DNA of 64,000 nucleotides from QHXQ01 sp045807745 (GTDB lineage Bacteria > Acidobacteriota > Blastocatellia > Pyrinomonadales > Pyrinomonadaceae). Below, piece by piece: positions 52,481-60,487 of the stretch. How positions within the stretch are numbered: position 1 is the stretch's first letter; each line of letters opens with the position of its first letter. The notes beneath the pieces were generated by a model. That model made no database searches and had not been told where the DNA came from. It saw only the letters and a program-made list of their open reading frames with translations. The stretch is taken from the NCBI GenBank assembly GCA_045807745.1, contig JBJMGT010000015.1:310001-374000 (forward strand). The letters are read 5' to 3'. The translations under genes and the position numbers were made by a program.

Positions 52481-52896
52481 GATTTCCTCCCCACCCCCAG
52501 GTCGAATGCATCCAGAGCCAGTAGATAGTTTAGCAAACCTGCCACCATTAAGAAGATGTTGCCATACTCGGCCGTCGCCCGGCTGGATTGATCTATCAAC
52601 CCAACCCCACCCCAGAGGCTGGCTAAATAGAGCAACCCCGTACCCAGATCACACAAACCGAAGACGTAAGCCAATAGCCCTGTCTCATCGACGTTGTGCG
52701 GGCCATACAAGTGCCCGCCCAGAAACAGCCCTATCCCATATAATAGATAGACTGTGCTACCGAGCAGTACCCCACGCCCGACGCGACCCAAGATCAAGTG
52801 CCCGCTGCCCGGCACCAACCAGGCAAGCAAACCCGCCACCCAAGTAGTCACGCTTCCCTTCTCGTTTTTGACCTCAACCCTAGATGTCATTGCCAT
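52477..52896 (-). CDS. TM2-like small membrane protein
   Basis: A 139-residue protein with about four hydrophobic segments. VAGLLAWLVPGSGHLILGRVGRGVLL has the P-G-x-G-x-x-x-x-G pattern of TM2-like and DUF6677-type membrane proteins. YLLYGIGLFLGG, LLAYVFGLCDLGTGLLYLASLW and IFLMVAGLLNYLLALD follow. Function is unknown. ATG at 52896, with another ATG two codons later. It is translationally coupled to the 56-residue gene. Confidence 0.65.
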   Translation of the reverse strand: MAMTSRVEVKNEKGSVTTWVAGLLAWLVPGSGHLILGRVGRGVLLGSTVYLLYGIGLFLGGHLYGPHNVDETGLLAYVFGLCDLGTGLLYLASLWGGVGLIDQSSRATAEYGNIFLMVAGLLNYLLALDAFDLGVGRKS

Positions 52897-52967
52897 GCCC
52901 TCATAGCTCTCATGTTAGAAAATCCAACCGGGATATGCCCCGTACGTTATCGGACGCGTTAAAGCGC

Positions 52968-53600
52968 CTATCCTGGTAGTATCGTTTGATAGTAACCGCC
53001 TAATGCGCAAGGCTGACACAATTTCTTCCCGTTCGCCCCGAGCACTTCCCGGCCGTCATTTACACCCTCTCCGCAGAGGCTACATTGGACGCGGGACTGA
53101 GGCTTTCCGGGTGCATCCAATTCGCCATAATCAACTTGTACCCAGTCCACCTTGAATAGCTCCTGTGCCCCAGCCTCGATATAGGCTCGCATTTGCCGCT
53201 CCTTTTTACTCTCCAAGGACGGGTAGCGCTCATCCGCCAGCGCGCGCGAGCTATCAAGCGCAACAATGCGTACTGCCTGCCCCGTCTCCGTGTGCAAAAA
53301 GGTCGCGGCCACTTTCCCGTAATCAAAGAATTTCAAACTGCGCCGCCCCAGTCGGACCCCCGTCACCGCGCTCACTGCATCAGCCATGCAACGATCGATC
53401 TCAACCCAGACGATCAACTTTTTACGGTCCGCCCCGCACGGCTCGTGCAATCCTAACAACTCGCAGCCCAGCATGGACATACGTGCGCCCAACACCTGCC
53501 CCGGACAGATGTGCCCGTGCAGCCGCTCACAGTAGGTCAATAAATCAGTTAATGGCTCCACTTTCTTCAGCCGTTCAAGTATGACTTGAAGAGTCGGCAC
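52968..53600 (-). CDS. FmdE-domain protein with C-terminal zinc ribbon
   Basis: A 210-residue protein. Residues 15-150 match the FmdE family: LLTYCERLHGHICPGQVLGARMS (with the C-x-x-x-H-G-H-x-C-P-G pattern), VWVEIDRCMADAVSAVTG and the FFDYGKVAATF motif. The C-terminus has CSLC and CQPC, a zinc ribbon. In methanogens FmdE is encoded with formylmethanofuran dehydrogenase, but many bacteria carry stand-alone members without that pathway. No molybdopterin or C1 genes are nearby, so the role is unknown. Confidence 0.85.
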   Translation of the reverse strand: MPTLQVILERLKKVEPLTDLLTYCERLHGHICPGQVLGARMSMLGCELLGLHEPCGADRKKLIVWVEIDRCMADAVSAVTGVRLGRRSLKFFDYGKVAATFLHTETGQAVRIVALDSSRALADERYPSLESKKERQMRAYIEAGAQELFKVDWVQVDYGELDAPGKPQSRVQCSLCGEGVNDGREVLGANGKKLCQPCALGGYYQTILPG

Positions 53601-53666
53601 GGCGACAAACCTGAAGTCGATTCTTAGCCGAAGCCTCTTTACTCTTCATATGCACCGAGTAAGCTC

Positions 53667-55373
53667 TTAATAGCGTAGGTAACGGGCCCGCACTGCTTCG
53701 AACTCTTGCAGCGGTTCGCGCCATGAAGCGACGATCTCTTCGAACAGCGCACCACGCTCGATACTTGTGCGCAGGTGCCCTGTCCCTGCAATTACGTCAA
53801 AAGGGTTTTTATCATAGACGTACTCGTAAGGTGGCTCTTTCCATAAAAAGCGCTCAGGGTATAATTCGTAAGCGCTTCTGACCGCCGCCACACCAGTCGC
53901 CACCGGCTCAAACTGCGCCCGATCGGTCACATGTATCTGTACGCCGCCACAGGTGCGCCCGGCGTGCTTCTGAAACGTCGGCTGAAAGTTGCAGGGCCGA
54001 AAGAAAACACCCGGCAAACCGTAAGCCGACAGGGCGCGCGCATAACGGCTGGCCTCTATGTAAGGCGCGCCAATCAACTCGAACGGCCGCGTAGTGCCCC
54101 GCCCTTCCGACATCTGCGTCCCTTCCAGATGCACTGTGCCGGGGAAGACTGTGGCGCTCGCCAGCGTAGGCATGTTGGGTGAAGGCAAGACCCAGGGCGC
54201 ATCCGTCTCGTCAAACCAAAACTCACGCGCCCAACCATCCATCAGCACAACCTCAAGCTCACAATTAAGCCTATATTCGTGCTGGAACAGACCGGCCAAC
54301 TCGCCCACGGTCAGCCCGTGCCGCGTCGCCAGCGGGAACTGACCCACGAATGAAGCATATTCCGGTTCGAGCACCGTCCCCGCCACCTGCAACCCACCAA
54401 TCGGATTAGGCCGGTCGCAGACGATGACCTTCTGCCCGTGGCGCGCTGCCGCTCGCATGCAGTTCGCCAAAGTGTAGATGAAAGTGTAGATGCGACAGCC
54501 TACGTCCTGTAGATCGAAAACAAGCACGTCCACATCTCTAAGCATCTCTTCGGTCGGCTCACGTGTCTCGCTGTAGAGCGAGTAGACCGGCACGCCCGTC
54601 TCTGCGTCGAAAGCGTGCGGCGTCTCGATCATGTTGTCCTGTACGTCGCCGCGTATCCCATGCTGCGGGCCAAAGAGCGCGGTCAGTTTGCAGACACTCT
54701 GCGCGTGGAACAGATCAGCCGCATGCTGTAAGTTATGATTCACTGAAGCTTGATTACAGACCAGCCCGACCCGCGCCCCGCGCACCAGATCGAGCCGCTC
54801 GGACAGCAGTTTTTCCAGCCCCAGCACTGTCCGCCGGCCCGTCCGCCCGTGCGCCACCCCGCCCCCCTCTAGAGGTGCACTTAAAGTCTCTGCTCCGCTC
54901 TGTGTTGAGCGGGCCGGGCCGGCGGCGGCGTTCTCTGATAATTCAGCGCGGAGTGCGCTTAACGCCAAGCCTTGTCGGCTCAGCATGTCGGCCGCAACCG
55001 AACGCTCCTCGCGTAATATGCCCATTAACATGTGCTCCGTGCCGATGTGCCTATGCCCCAGCCGATCACTCTCTTCGTGTGCATAGGCGAGGACGCGTTT
55101 CGCCTCTGGCGCGAGGGGCAACTCTACGCTCGTGCTGATCTTGGCGCGTTGGGCGCTGCGTTGCTCGATCGCTTGCCGGAGTAATTCGGGCAGCGCGTCC
55201 GCTGTGGGCAGGAGATGTGCGAACAGAGGCTTATCTTCACGTAATATGCCCAAGAGTATGTGCTCCGGCTCGATCGACGGCGCGCCGAATTGCGAAGCCT
55301 CATAACGGGCGAAAAAGATCGTCCGCCGCGCCTGCTCCGTGTAACGTTCGAACATTGCTCGCTCAAGCTCCAA
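53667..55373 (-). CDS. namZ: Clp_N double repeat fused to NamZ-type exo-muramidase (DUF1343)
   Basis: A 568-residue chimaeric protein. Residues 1-145 are two Clp_N repeats as in ClpC (MFERYTEQARRTIFFARYEA, SIEPEHILLGILRED, then LGHRHIGTEHMLMGILREE). A 40-residue linker follows, then DUF1343 from about residue 185: LFGPQHGIRGDVQDNM, FDLQDVGCRIYTFIYTLANC, DRPNPIGG, PSPNMPTL and EGRGTTRPFELIGAPY. DUF1343 includes Bacillus NamZ (GH171), an exo-beta-N-acetylmuramidase. No AAA+ ATPase is attached and there is no signal peptide, so it may be cytoplasmic, though NamZ acts outside in Bacillus. The start may be the second Met (55355), which matches ClpC. The frame is uninterrupted. Confidence 0.85.
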   Translation of the reverse strand: MELERAMFERYTEQARRTIFFARYEASQFGAPSIEPEHILLGILREDKPLFAHLLPTADALPELLRQAIEQRSAQRAKISTSVELPLAPEAKRVLAYAHEESDRLGHRHIGTEHMLMGILREERSVAADMLSRQGLALSALRAELSENAAAGPARSTQSGAETLSAPLEGGGVAHGRTGRRTVLGLEKLLSERLDLVRGARVGLVCNQASVNHNLQHAADLFHAQSVCKLTALFGPQHGIRGDVQDNMIETPHAFDAETGVPVYSLYSETREPTEEMLRDVDVLVFDLQDVGCRIYTFIYTLANCMRAAARHGQKVIVCDRPNPIGGLQVAGTVLEPEYASFVGQFPLATRHGLTVGELAGLFQHEYRLNCELEVVLMDGWAREFWFDETDAPWVLPSPNMPTLASATVFPGTVHLEGTQMSEGRGTTRPFELIGAPYIEASRYARALSAYGLPGVFFRPCNFQPTFQKHAGRTCGGVQIHVTDRAQFEPVATGVAAVRSAYELYPERFLWKEPPYEYVYDKNPFDVIAGTGHLRTSIERGALFEEIVASWREPLQEFEAVRARYLRY

Positions 55374-55414
55374 TCTTTACTTGCGTGCACATGAAAGGGC
55401 ACGTGCGCGCTGCT

Positions 55415-56188
55415 TCAACCGCAGAGCACCGCCCCACCGTTTACGTTCAATACTTCACCCGTGATGTGGCGCGCCCATTCGCTGCACAGAAAGAGCGCGG
55501 GCCAAGCCACATCGTCCGCACTCGCTACCCGCCCGAGCGGAATGGACTGCTCGATCTCTTTACGCCGCCGCTCGTCCTGCATGACGGCGGCGGTCATCTC
55601 TGTCTCCACCCAGCCCGGCGCAATGGCATTGACCGTGATGCCGTAAGGGGCCAACTCCGGCGCGAGTGATTTGGTAAAAGCGATCTGCCCGCCCTTGGCC
55701 GCCGCGTAATTGGAGACGTAGGCTTCGCCCCGTTGCCCTGCGGTCGAGCTGATAATAATTATGCGCCCCCAGCCACGCCGCTTTAAGCCGGGCACGGCCG
55801 CGCGACAGACCGTCCAAGTCCCTTTCAGGTTAACGTCAATACTGCTATCCCAGAGTGCTTCGTCGATCTCCTCGACCGCCGCACCAGCCCACACGCCTGC
55901 GTTGCAGACGAGTATGTCAAGCCCACCCAGTCGCTCACAGACCGTCTGCACCAGCCGCTCCGCTTCGGCCAGCCGGCGCACGTCCGCCCGCACCGCTATG
56001 GCCGCCACGCCCAACTGTTCAACTGCTCGCGTTACCTCTTCAGCCGCCTCAGTGGATTGTTGATGATTTAGCGCAATGTTCGTCCCAGCCTCCGCCAGCC
56101 GCAACGCAATTGCCCGCCCAATCCCCCGCGCCCCACCCGTTACGAGCGCGACCCGCCCACGCAAATTCAGACTCTCCATCCAGTCCAT
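55415..56188 (-). CDS. SDR oxidoreductase (FabG-like)
   Basis: Classical short-chain dehydrogenase, 257 residues. ALVTGGARGIGRAIA is the NAD(P) loop (about residues 14-28), CNAGVWAG the structural NAG, and SSTAGQRG with YAAAKGG gives the Ser-Tyr-Lys triad. APGWVETEMT and the ending NVNGGAVLCG are typical of FabG-like 3-oxoacyl reductases, but many SDRs share them and there are no fatty-acid genes adjacent. ATG 56188 is preceded by AAGGG; 56179 or an upstream TTG are alternatives. Confidence 0.82.
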   Translation of the reverse strand: MDWMESLNLRGRVALVTGGARGIGRAIALRLAEAGTNIALNHQQSTEAAEEVTRAVEQLGVAAIAVRADVRRLAEAERLVQTVCERLGGLDILVCNAGVWAGAAVEEIDEALWDSSIDVNLKGTWTVCRAAVPGLKRRGWGRIIIISSTAGQRGEAYVSNYAAAKGGQIAFTKSLAPELAPYGITVNAIAPGWVETEMTAAVMQDERRRKEIEQSIPLGRVASADDVAWPALFLCSEWARHITGEVLNVNGGAVLCG

Positions 56189-56227
56189 AAAACCCTTTAA
56201 AAGCAAGTTCAGCCAATGCCTTCGGCG

Positions 56228-56986
56228 TTATCGGACGCAGGCGGACTCTTCGGGCCGGGCGGCGGCAAAGGCGCGGGCCGCCGCGATGTGTGACCTAAAC
56301 AGACGCGTCGAGAATTCGTCGCTCGCCCAATCGATTTCGGGATGCCACTGGACGCCGACCGCCCAACGGTCTGCGCGCACATCCTCTGCCCCTTCAATCA
56401 AGCCGTCCGCGGCCCAAGCCGTCGCACGTAAATCCTCCCCCACCGTCTCAAGCGCCTGATGATGATGACTGTTCACCATTGCGCTCTCGGCTGCGGCCAA
56501 CTGAGCCAGCTTGCTCTCGGCTAACAGGCGCACGCGATGCGAGCGGCGTGCGCGCGGTGCGCCCTGCTCGTGCTTAAGCGCCTCCGGCAGTTCGCTTTCA
56601 ATATCCTGTACCAGTGTACCGCCGCGTGTGACGTTCCAGATTTGCAACCCGAAGCAGATCGCCAGCAACGGCAGGGCGCGCCGTTCGACCTCCGCCAGCA
56701 CCAACGCATCTGTCTCATCCTTCAGCGGGTGCACGCTCCCCAGACGCGGGCGCGGCTCGCGCCCGTAACGTTGCGGGTCTACATCTGACGCACTGCCCGG
56801 CAACAACACACCGTCCAGTCGCGCCAACACCGCCGCGACATATTCCGCCTCCGGGATCAGAGAGATGTGCACCGGCGCGCCGCCCGCGGCCGCCACCGCG
56901 TCGCCGTAGGCCCGCGCCAGATAGAAGCGCTCGGTCTCCAGTTCGTGCCGCATCGTGATGCCGATCAGTGGTCGTCCATTGCTCAT
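56228..56986 (-). CDS. Class I glutamine amidotransferase-like hydrolase (peptidase C26, PuuD-like)
   Basis: Gamma-glutamyl hydrolase of the C26 family. The nucleophile elbow is LLAICFGLQIWN (about residues 108-119), the His-Glu pair is GVQWHPEID, and the N-terminal PLIGITMRHE and LLPGSASDVDPQRYG are typical of gamma-glutamyl-gamma-aminobutyrate hydrolases. Other puu genes are absent, so the substrate may be another gamma-glutamyl compound. A GTG one codon before the ATG is possible. It is divergent from hslV; the gap between them (about 240 bases) holds the hslV promoter and nothing else I recognise. Confidence 0.82.
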   Translation of the reverse strand: MSNGRPLIGITMRHELETERFYLARAYGDAVAAAGGAPVHISLIPEAEYVAAVLARLDGVLLPGSASDVDPQRYGREPRPRLGSVHPLKDETDALVLAEVERRALPLLAICFGLQIWNVTRGGTLVQDIESELPEALKHEQGAPRARRSHRVRLLAESKLAQLAAAESAMVNSHHHQALETVGEDLRATAWAADGLIEGAEDVRADRWAVGVQWHPEIDWASDEFSTRLFRSHIAAARAFAAARPEESACVR

Positions 56987-57186
56987 CACTGCCCTCGCCT
57001 GCCAACACCGGCTCGCACAAATATCCCCTGCGCTTACGCAGTCGCCAGCGCGCCGGTTTCATTTCGCTACCTACTAGCCCGCTGCCTGCTTACGCTATCA
57101 TAACCCAAAGCGCCCGCGCGCACCTTATAGGGTTGCACGTGCCTGCGTGCCAGCATGCCTCTCTTGGCTCGGCTTGATCTCCCTCC

Positions 57187-57216
57187 TTGACTTCCCTTCC
57201 GCCCTCTTCCTATAGT
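57187..57216 (+). promoter_or_regulatory. Putative hslVU promoter
   Basis: TTGACT (57187-57192), an 18-base spacer and TATAGT (57211-57216). Transcription would begin about 8 bases before the hslV ATG at 57231, giving a very short leader without Shine-Dalgarno unless the ATG at 57249 is used. Confidence 0.6.
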
Positions 57217-57230
57217 CTCGCCTGACAAAG

Positions 57231-57788
57231 ATGAACAGACTAGATGCAATGCCGCGCCTGCGTAGCACAACTGTGTTGCTTGTCCGTCGGAGCGGACACG
57301 TAGCGATGGCCGGCGACGGCCAAGTCACGATGGGCGACACAGTGATGAAGAGTGCCGCACGCAAAGTGCGCCGCCTCTACAACGACAAGATCATTGCCGG
57401 GTTCGCTGGTGCGAGCGCGGACGCTTTCTCCTTGCTCACACGCTTCGAGGGTAAGCTCGAACAGTATCACGGCAACCTGGAGCGCGCCGCCATCGAACTG
57501 AGCAAAGAGTGGCGGACGGATAAAGTTCTGCGCCATCTCGAAGCGCTCCTCATGGTCGCAGACGAGCGCAGTTCCTTTCTGCTCTCCGGTAACGGCGACG
57601 TGATCGCACCCGATGAGACAGAGAATGCGCTGGCGATCGGCAGCGGCGGCCCTTACGCGCTCTCCGCCGCCCGCGCGCTCTTACGGCACACGGACATGAG
57701 CGCGCGCGACATAGCCCTCGCAGCCTTGCACATCGCCGGTGACATCTGCATCTATTCGAATCAGAACATTATCGTGGAAGAGATTTGA
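57231..57788 (+). CDS. hslV: ATP-dependent protease peptidase subunit HslV
   Basis: Proteasome-like threonine peptidase forming a complex with HslU. After processing, the mature chain would begin at the Thr in RSTTVLLVRRSGHVAMAGDGQVTMG; the GDGQ loop and Lys in KSAARKVRRLYNDKI are conserved. AGFAGASADAFSLLTRFE and AIGSGGPYALSAARAL are further family blocks. Two starts are possible, 57231 or the ATG at 57249, both upstream of the catalytic Thr. Followed by hslU, with hairpin E9 in between. Confidence 0.95.
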   Translation: MNRLDAMPRLRSTTVLLVRRSGHVAMAGDGQVTMGDTVMKSAARKVRRLYNDKIIAGFAGASADAFSLLTRFEGKLEQYHGNLERAAIELSKEWRTDKVLRHLEALLMVADERSSFLLSGNGDVIAPDETENALAIGSGGPYALSAARALLRHTDMSARDIALAALHIAGDICIYSNQNIIVEEI

Positions 57789-57790
57789 CA

Positions 57791-57869
57791 ATTGCGGATT
57801 GCGAAATGCGGATTGCGGATTATTAGAGATGGCGCTGCCCGTTAATCCGCAATCCGCATTCCGCAATCC
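57791..57869 (+). repeat. Heptamer-repeat hairpin element E9 (TGCGGAT family)
   Basis: Arms 57796-57822 and 57843-57869 (27 bases) match at 26 positions across a 20-base loop, with a further partial unit to the left. Units are the same TGCGGAT heptamer as E4. The element starts 2 bases after the hslV stop and ends 11 bases before the hslU ATG. Confidence 0.87.
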
Positions 57870-57880
57870 TAAATCTACTT

Positions 57881-59314
57881 ATGGTTATTTACCTCTCAGG
57901 TGACGTGGACGACATGGTGGGCTTGGACGAGATGACGCCGCGCCAGATCGTGGCGGAGTTGGACAAGCACGTGGTCGGGCAGCATGCGGCGAAGCGCGCC
58001 GTGGCGATTGCCCTGCGCAACCGCGTGCGCCGGCAGAAGCTCGCGCCCGACATGGCAGCGGACGTGATGCCGAAGAACATCATCATGATCGGCTCGACGG
58101 GGGTGGGCAAGACCGAGATCGCGCGCCGGCTCGCGCGGCTGTCGAACTCGCCCTTCCTAAAAGTCGAGGCCTCAAAGTTCACAGAGGTCGGCTATGTCGG
58201 GCGCGATGTGGAATCCATGATCCGCGACTTGTGCGAGATCGCTGTCGACATGGTGCGGGTCGAGAAGACAGATGAGATCGCCGATAAGGCCGAGCAGAAC
58301 TCCGAGGAGCGCATACTCGATCTCCTTCTCCCGCCGCGCGCGGGGGGCGGCGCATATTTCGATTTTGACGCCGAGGAAGCGACCACCGATACGCCGGCCG
58401 CAGCCGATGCGCCGCCGCGCGATGAACAGTTTCAACGCACGCGCGAGAAGCTACGCGAGCAGTTGCGCGCCGGCAAGCTTGACAATCGCATCGTCGAACT
58501 CGAAGTCCGCGAGAAGAGTTTTCCCACCATAGAGGTCGCCGGCCCGCAAGGCGTCGAAGAGATGGGCATCAACATGAAGGACATGCTCGGCAATCTCTTT
58601 CAAGGACGCACGAAGCGGCGGCGTATGCGCGTCGATGAAGCGATGGAGTATCTGATGCAGGAAGAGGAGGAGCGGTTGATCGACATGGACGCGGTCGCGC
58701 GCACGGCCCTCGAACGCGTCGAATCGGCCGGCATCATTTTTTTAGACGAGTTGGATAAGATCGCCGGGCGCGAGTCGGGCGGGGGCGGCCCAGATGTGTC
58801 GCGCGAAGGCGTCCAACGCGACATCCTGCCCATCGTCGAAGGCACAACCGTCAACACGCGCTACGGCATGGTCCGCACAGACCACATACTCTTCATCGCC
58901 GCCGGCGCGTTCCACGTCGCCAAGCCGTCGGACTTGATCCCTGAGCTACAGGGGCGCTTCCCCATCCGCGTCGAGCTTGAGTCGCTGACCATCGAAGACT
59001 TCAAACGCATCCTGACCGAGCCGAAGAACTCGCTCATGAAACAGTACATAGCGCTGTTGGAGACTGAAGGGATCGAGCTTGAATTCACGACGGACGCAGT
59101 CGACTCAATCGCGCAGTTCGCCGGGCGCGTCAATGAACAGACCGAGGACATAGGCGCGCGCCGCCTACACACGATCATGGAGAAGGTCTTGGACGAGATC
59201 AGCTTCAACGCCCCCGACCTCGAACCCAAGCGCCAGGTGCTCGACGCCGCTTACGTCGAGCGCGCCCTCACGGAGATCGTCAAAGATCAAGACCTGAGCC
59301 GTTACATCCTCTGA
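57881..59314 (+). CDS. hslU: ATP-dependent protease ATPase subunit HslU
   Basis: AAA+ unfoldase that feeds HslV. MTPRQIVAELDKHVVGQ opens the conserved part. Walker A is GSTGVGKTE (about residues 71-79), followed by the pore motif FTEVGYVGRDVESM. The I domain (about 140-260) is Asp/Glu-rich. Walker B and sensor regions follow (IIFLDELDKI, HILFIAAGAFHVAKPSDLIPE), and the C-terminus ends DLSRYIL, the peptide that inserts into HslV. The start may be 57881, 57914 or 57932; the first 17 residues are not conserved. Length 477 from the first. Confidence 0.95.
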   Translation: MVIYLSGDVDDMVGLDEMTPRQIVAELDKHVVGQHAAKRAVAIALRNRVRRQKLAPDMAADVMPKNIIMIGSTGVGKTEIARRLARLSNSPFLKVEASKFTEVGYVGRDVESMIRDLCEIAVDMVRVEKTDEIADKAEQNSEERILDLLLPPRAGGGAYFDFDAEEATTDTPAAADAPPRDEQFQRTREKLREQLRAGKLDNRIVELEVREKSFPTIEVAGPQGVEEMGINMKDMLGNLFQGRTKRRRMRVDEAMEYLMQEEEERLIDMDAVARTALERVESAGIIFLDELDKIAGRESGGGGPDVSREGVQRDILPIVEGTTVNTRYGMVRTDHILFIAAGAFHVAKPSDLIPELQGRFPIRVELESLTIEDFKRILTEPKNSLMKQYIALLETEGIELEFTTDAVDSIAQFAGRVNEQTEDIGARRLHTIMEKVLDEISFNAPDLEPKRQVLDAAYVERALTEIVKDQDLSRYIL

Positions 59315-59352
59315 GTTGCCAGCCTTTGCCGGCCGCCGCCGCGCTGCAAGCA

Positions 59353-59387
59353 GGGCACGCGATTAGCCGTCTCGCTATCGCGTGCCC
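59353..59387. terminator. Hairpin between convergent hslU and LysM genes
   Basis: GGGCACGCGAT (59353-59363) and ATCGCGTGCCC (59377-59387) form a perfect 11-bp stem with a 13-base loop. The following T-run is poor, so it may be a bidirectional transcript end rather than a classical terminator. Confidence 0.5.
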
Positions 59388-59452
59388 CGTCTTAGTCAAA
59401 GGGCACAGACATGTGCTGCCGCGCCTGTGCCCCGCCTGCGTCAATCCCTCAC

Positions 59453-60226
59453 TCAGGCATGTATGAAATACTTGCCGGGCAGATCGTGAAAGCCATCTTT
59501 CATGTGCCCCATGTTGAAGTTGATGGCACCGGCTTGGGCCGTGGCAGGCCCCTTTGCCGTGATCGTGCCGGGGCGCACGATGGCCGTGTGCCCGTGGTGG
59601 ATCGGATTCTTCCACAATACGACGGCGAGTTGGCCCGCGTTGGCGGCGTTCTGGGCTTCGACATCTGTGGCCGACCGCCAGCCTTGCTCCGGCACGCCAT
59701 GGCTATGCATCCAATCGATGCCGCCGTTGATATTCACCTCGTGTGCGCCCGGACTAAAGGGCGCAGCACGCTGGCCCGCGGCGTTAAGCCAGTGTGGTAT
59801 CTCAGCCCCCAATGCGCGCGTCACGTCCCACACAAAGATGTTGCAGTAAGTGTTGCCCTGCCCCGGCAGATAGCGTGGATTATTTCCGACGGCGAACTGG
59901 TTGATGACTTGTGCATACACATCCGCGCTGCGATTATTGGCATCGTTCGTGAGTGGCGGAGTGATCAGCGCGGCCCGGCTGGTCGAGATCGTGCCGGGCG
60001 CAGGGTGTATACCGTCGTAGATCGTCGGATGACCGGGCGCGGGCGCGGGCGGCAGCGGCGCGGGGGCCTCAGTCGGAATCTTGATCTGATCGCCGATCAT
60101 GATCAGATCGGGGTTGGTGATCTGTTGATTGGCCGTGCGCAACGCGTCCAGCGTGACACCGAATTTTTGGGCAATCTTGGAGAGCGTGTCGCCGGGCTGC
60201 ACTTCATATACTTGAGCTACAGGCAT
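59453..60226 (-). CDS. LysM protein with CHAP-like cysteine peptidase domain
   Basis: A 257-residue protein. Residues 5-52 are one LysM repeat (YEVQPGDTLSKIAQKFGVTLD ending IMIGDQIKIP), a peptidoglycan-binding module. A Pro/Ala linker leads to a domain with NTYCNIFVWDVTRALG (likely catalytic Cys, about residue 129) and GQLAVVLW and HHGHTAIVRPG (likely His), the order seen in CHAP/NlpC-type amidases. There is no signal peptide: the protein starts directly with LysM, as in some phage or injection-system proteins. The 260-base space to the next, divergent gene shows no clear promoter. Confidence 0.7.
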   Translation of the reverse strand: MPVAQVYEVQPGDTLSKIAQKFGVTLDALRTANQQITNPDLIMIGDQIKIPTEAPAPLPPAPAPGHPTIYDGIHPAPGTISTSRAALITPPLTNDANNRSADVYAQVINQFAVGNNPRYLPGQGNTYCNIFVWDVTRALGAEIPHWLNAAGQRAAPFSPGAHEVNINGGIDWMHSHGVPEQGWRSATDVEAQNAANAGQLAVVLWKNPIHHGHTAIVRPGTITAKGPATAQAGAINFNMGHMKDGFHDLPGKYFIHA

Positions 60227-60487
60227 GGGGGTTTTATCCTTTCAGTGAAAGTGTGAGTCGAAAGTTTGCGCCTCAGTGTCAACTTGCCGGCCGAGACGAA
60301 CCATTAAGCGGCGCGCAGTATACCAGCGACACACCGCTTTGCAACAGTTATCTCATCGAAAATGTTGTATGATGCGCAGGCACGTTCGTCATAACACGGA
60401 TAGCAAATAAGGCCACAGCCATATTTTTTACGGGCCCCTACCGCCGCGCACAGAGACGCGCACGCGAATCGGCCCGACCACTTCTTC

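Noticed and set aside
53667..55373. ClpC or ClpA protease ATPase
   Set aside because: The Clp_N repeats suggest it at first, but no AAA+ Walker motifs follow; the rest is DUF1343.
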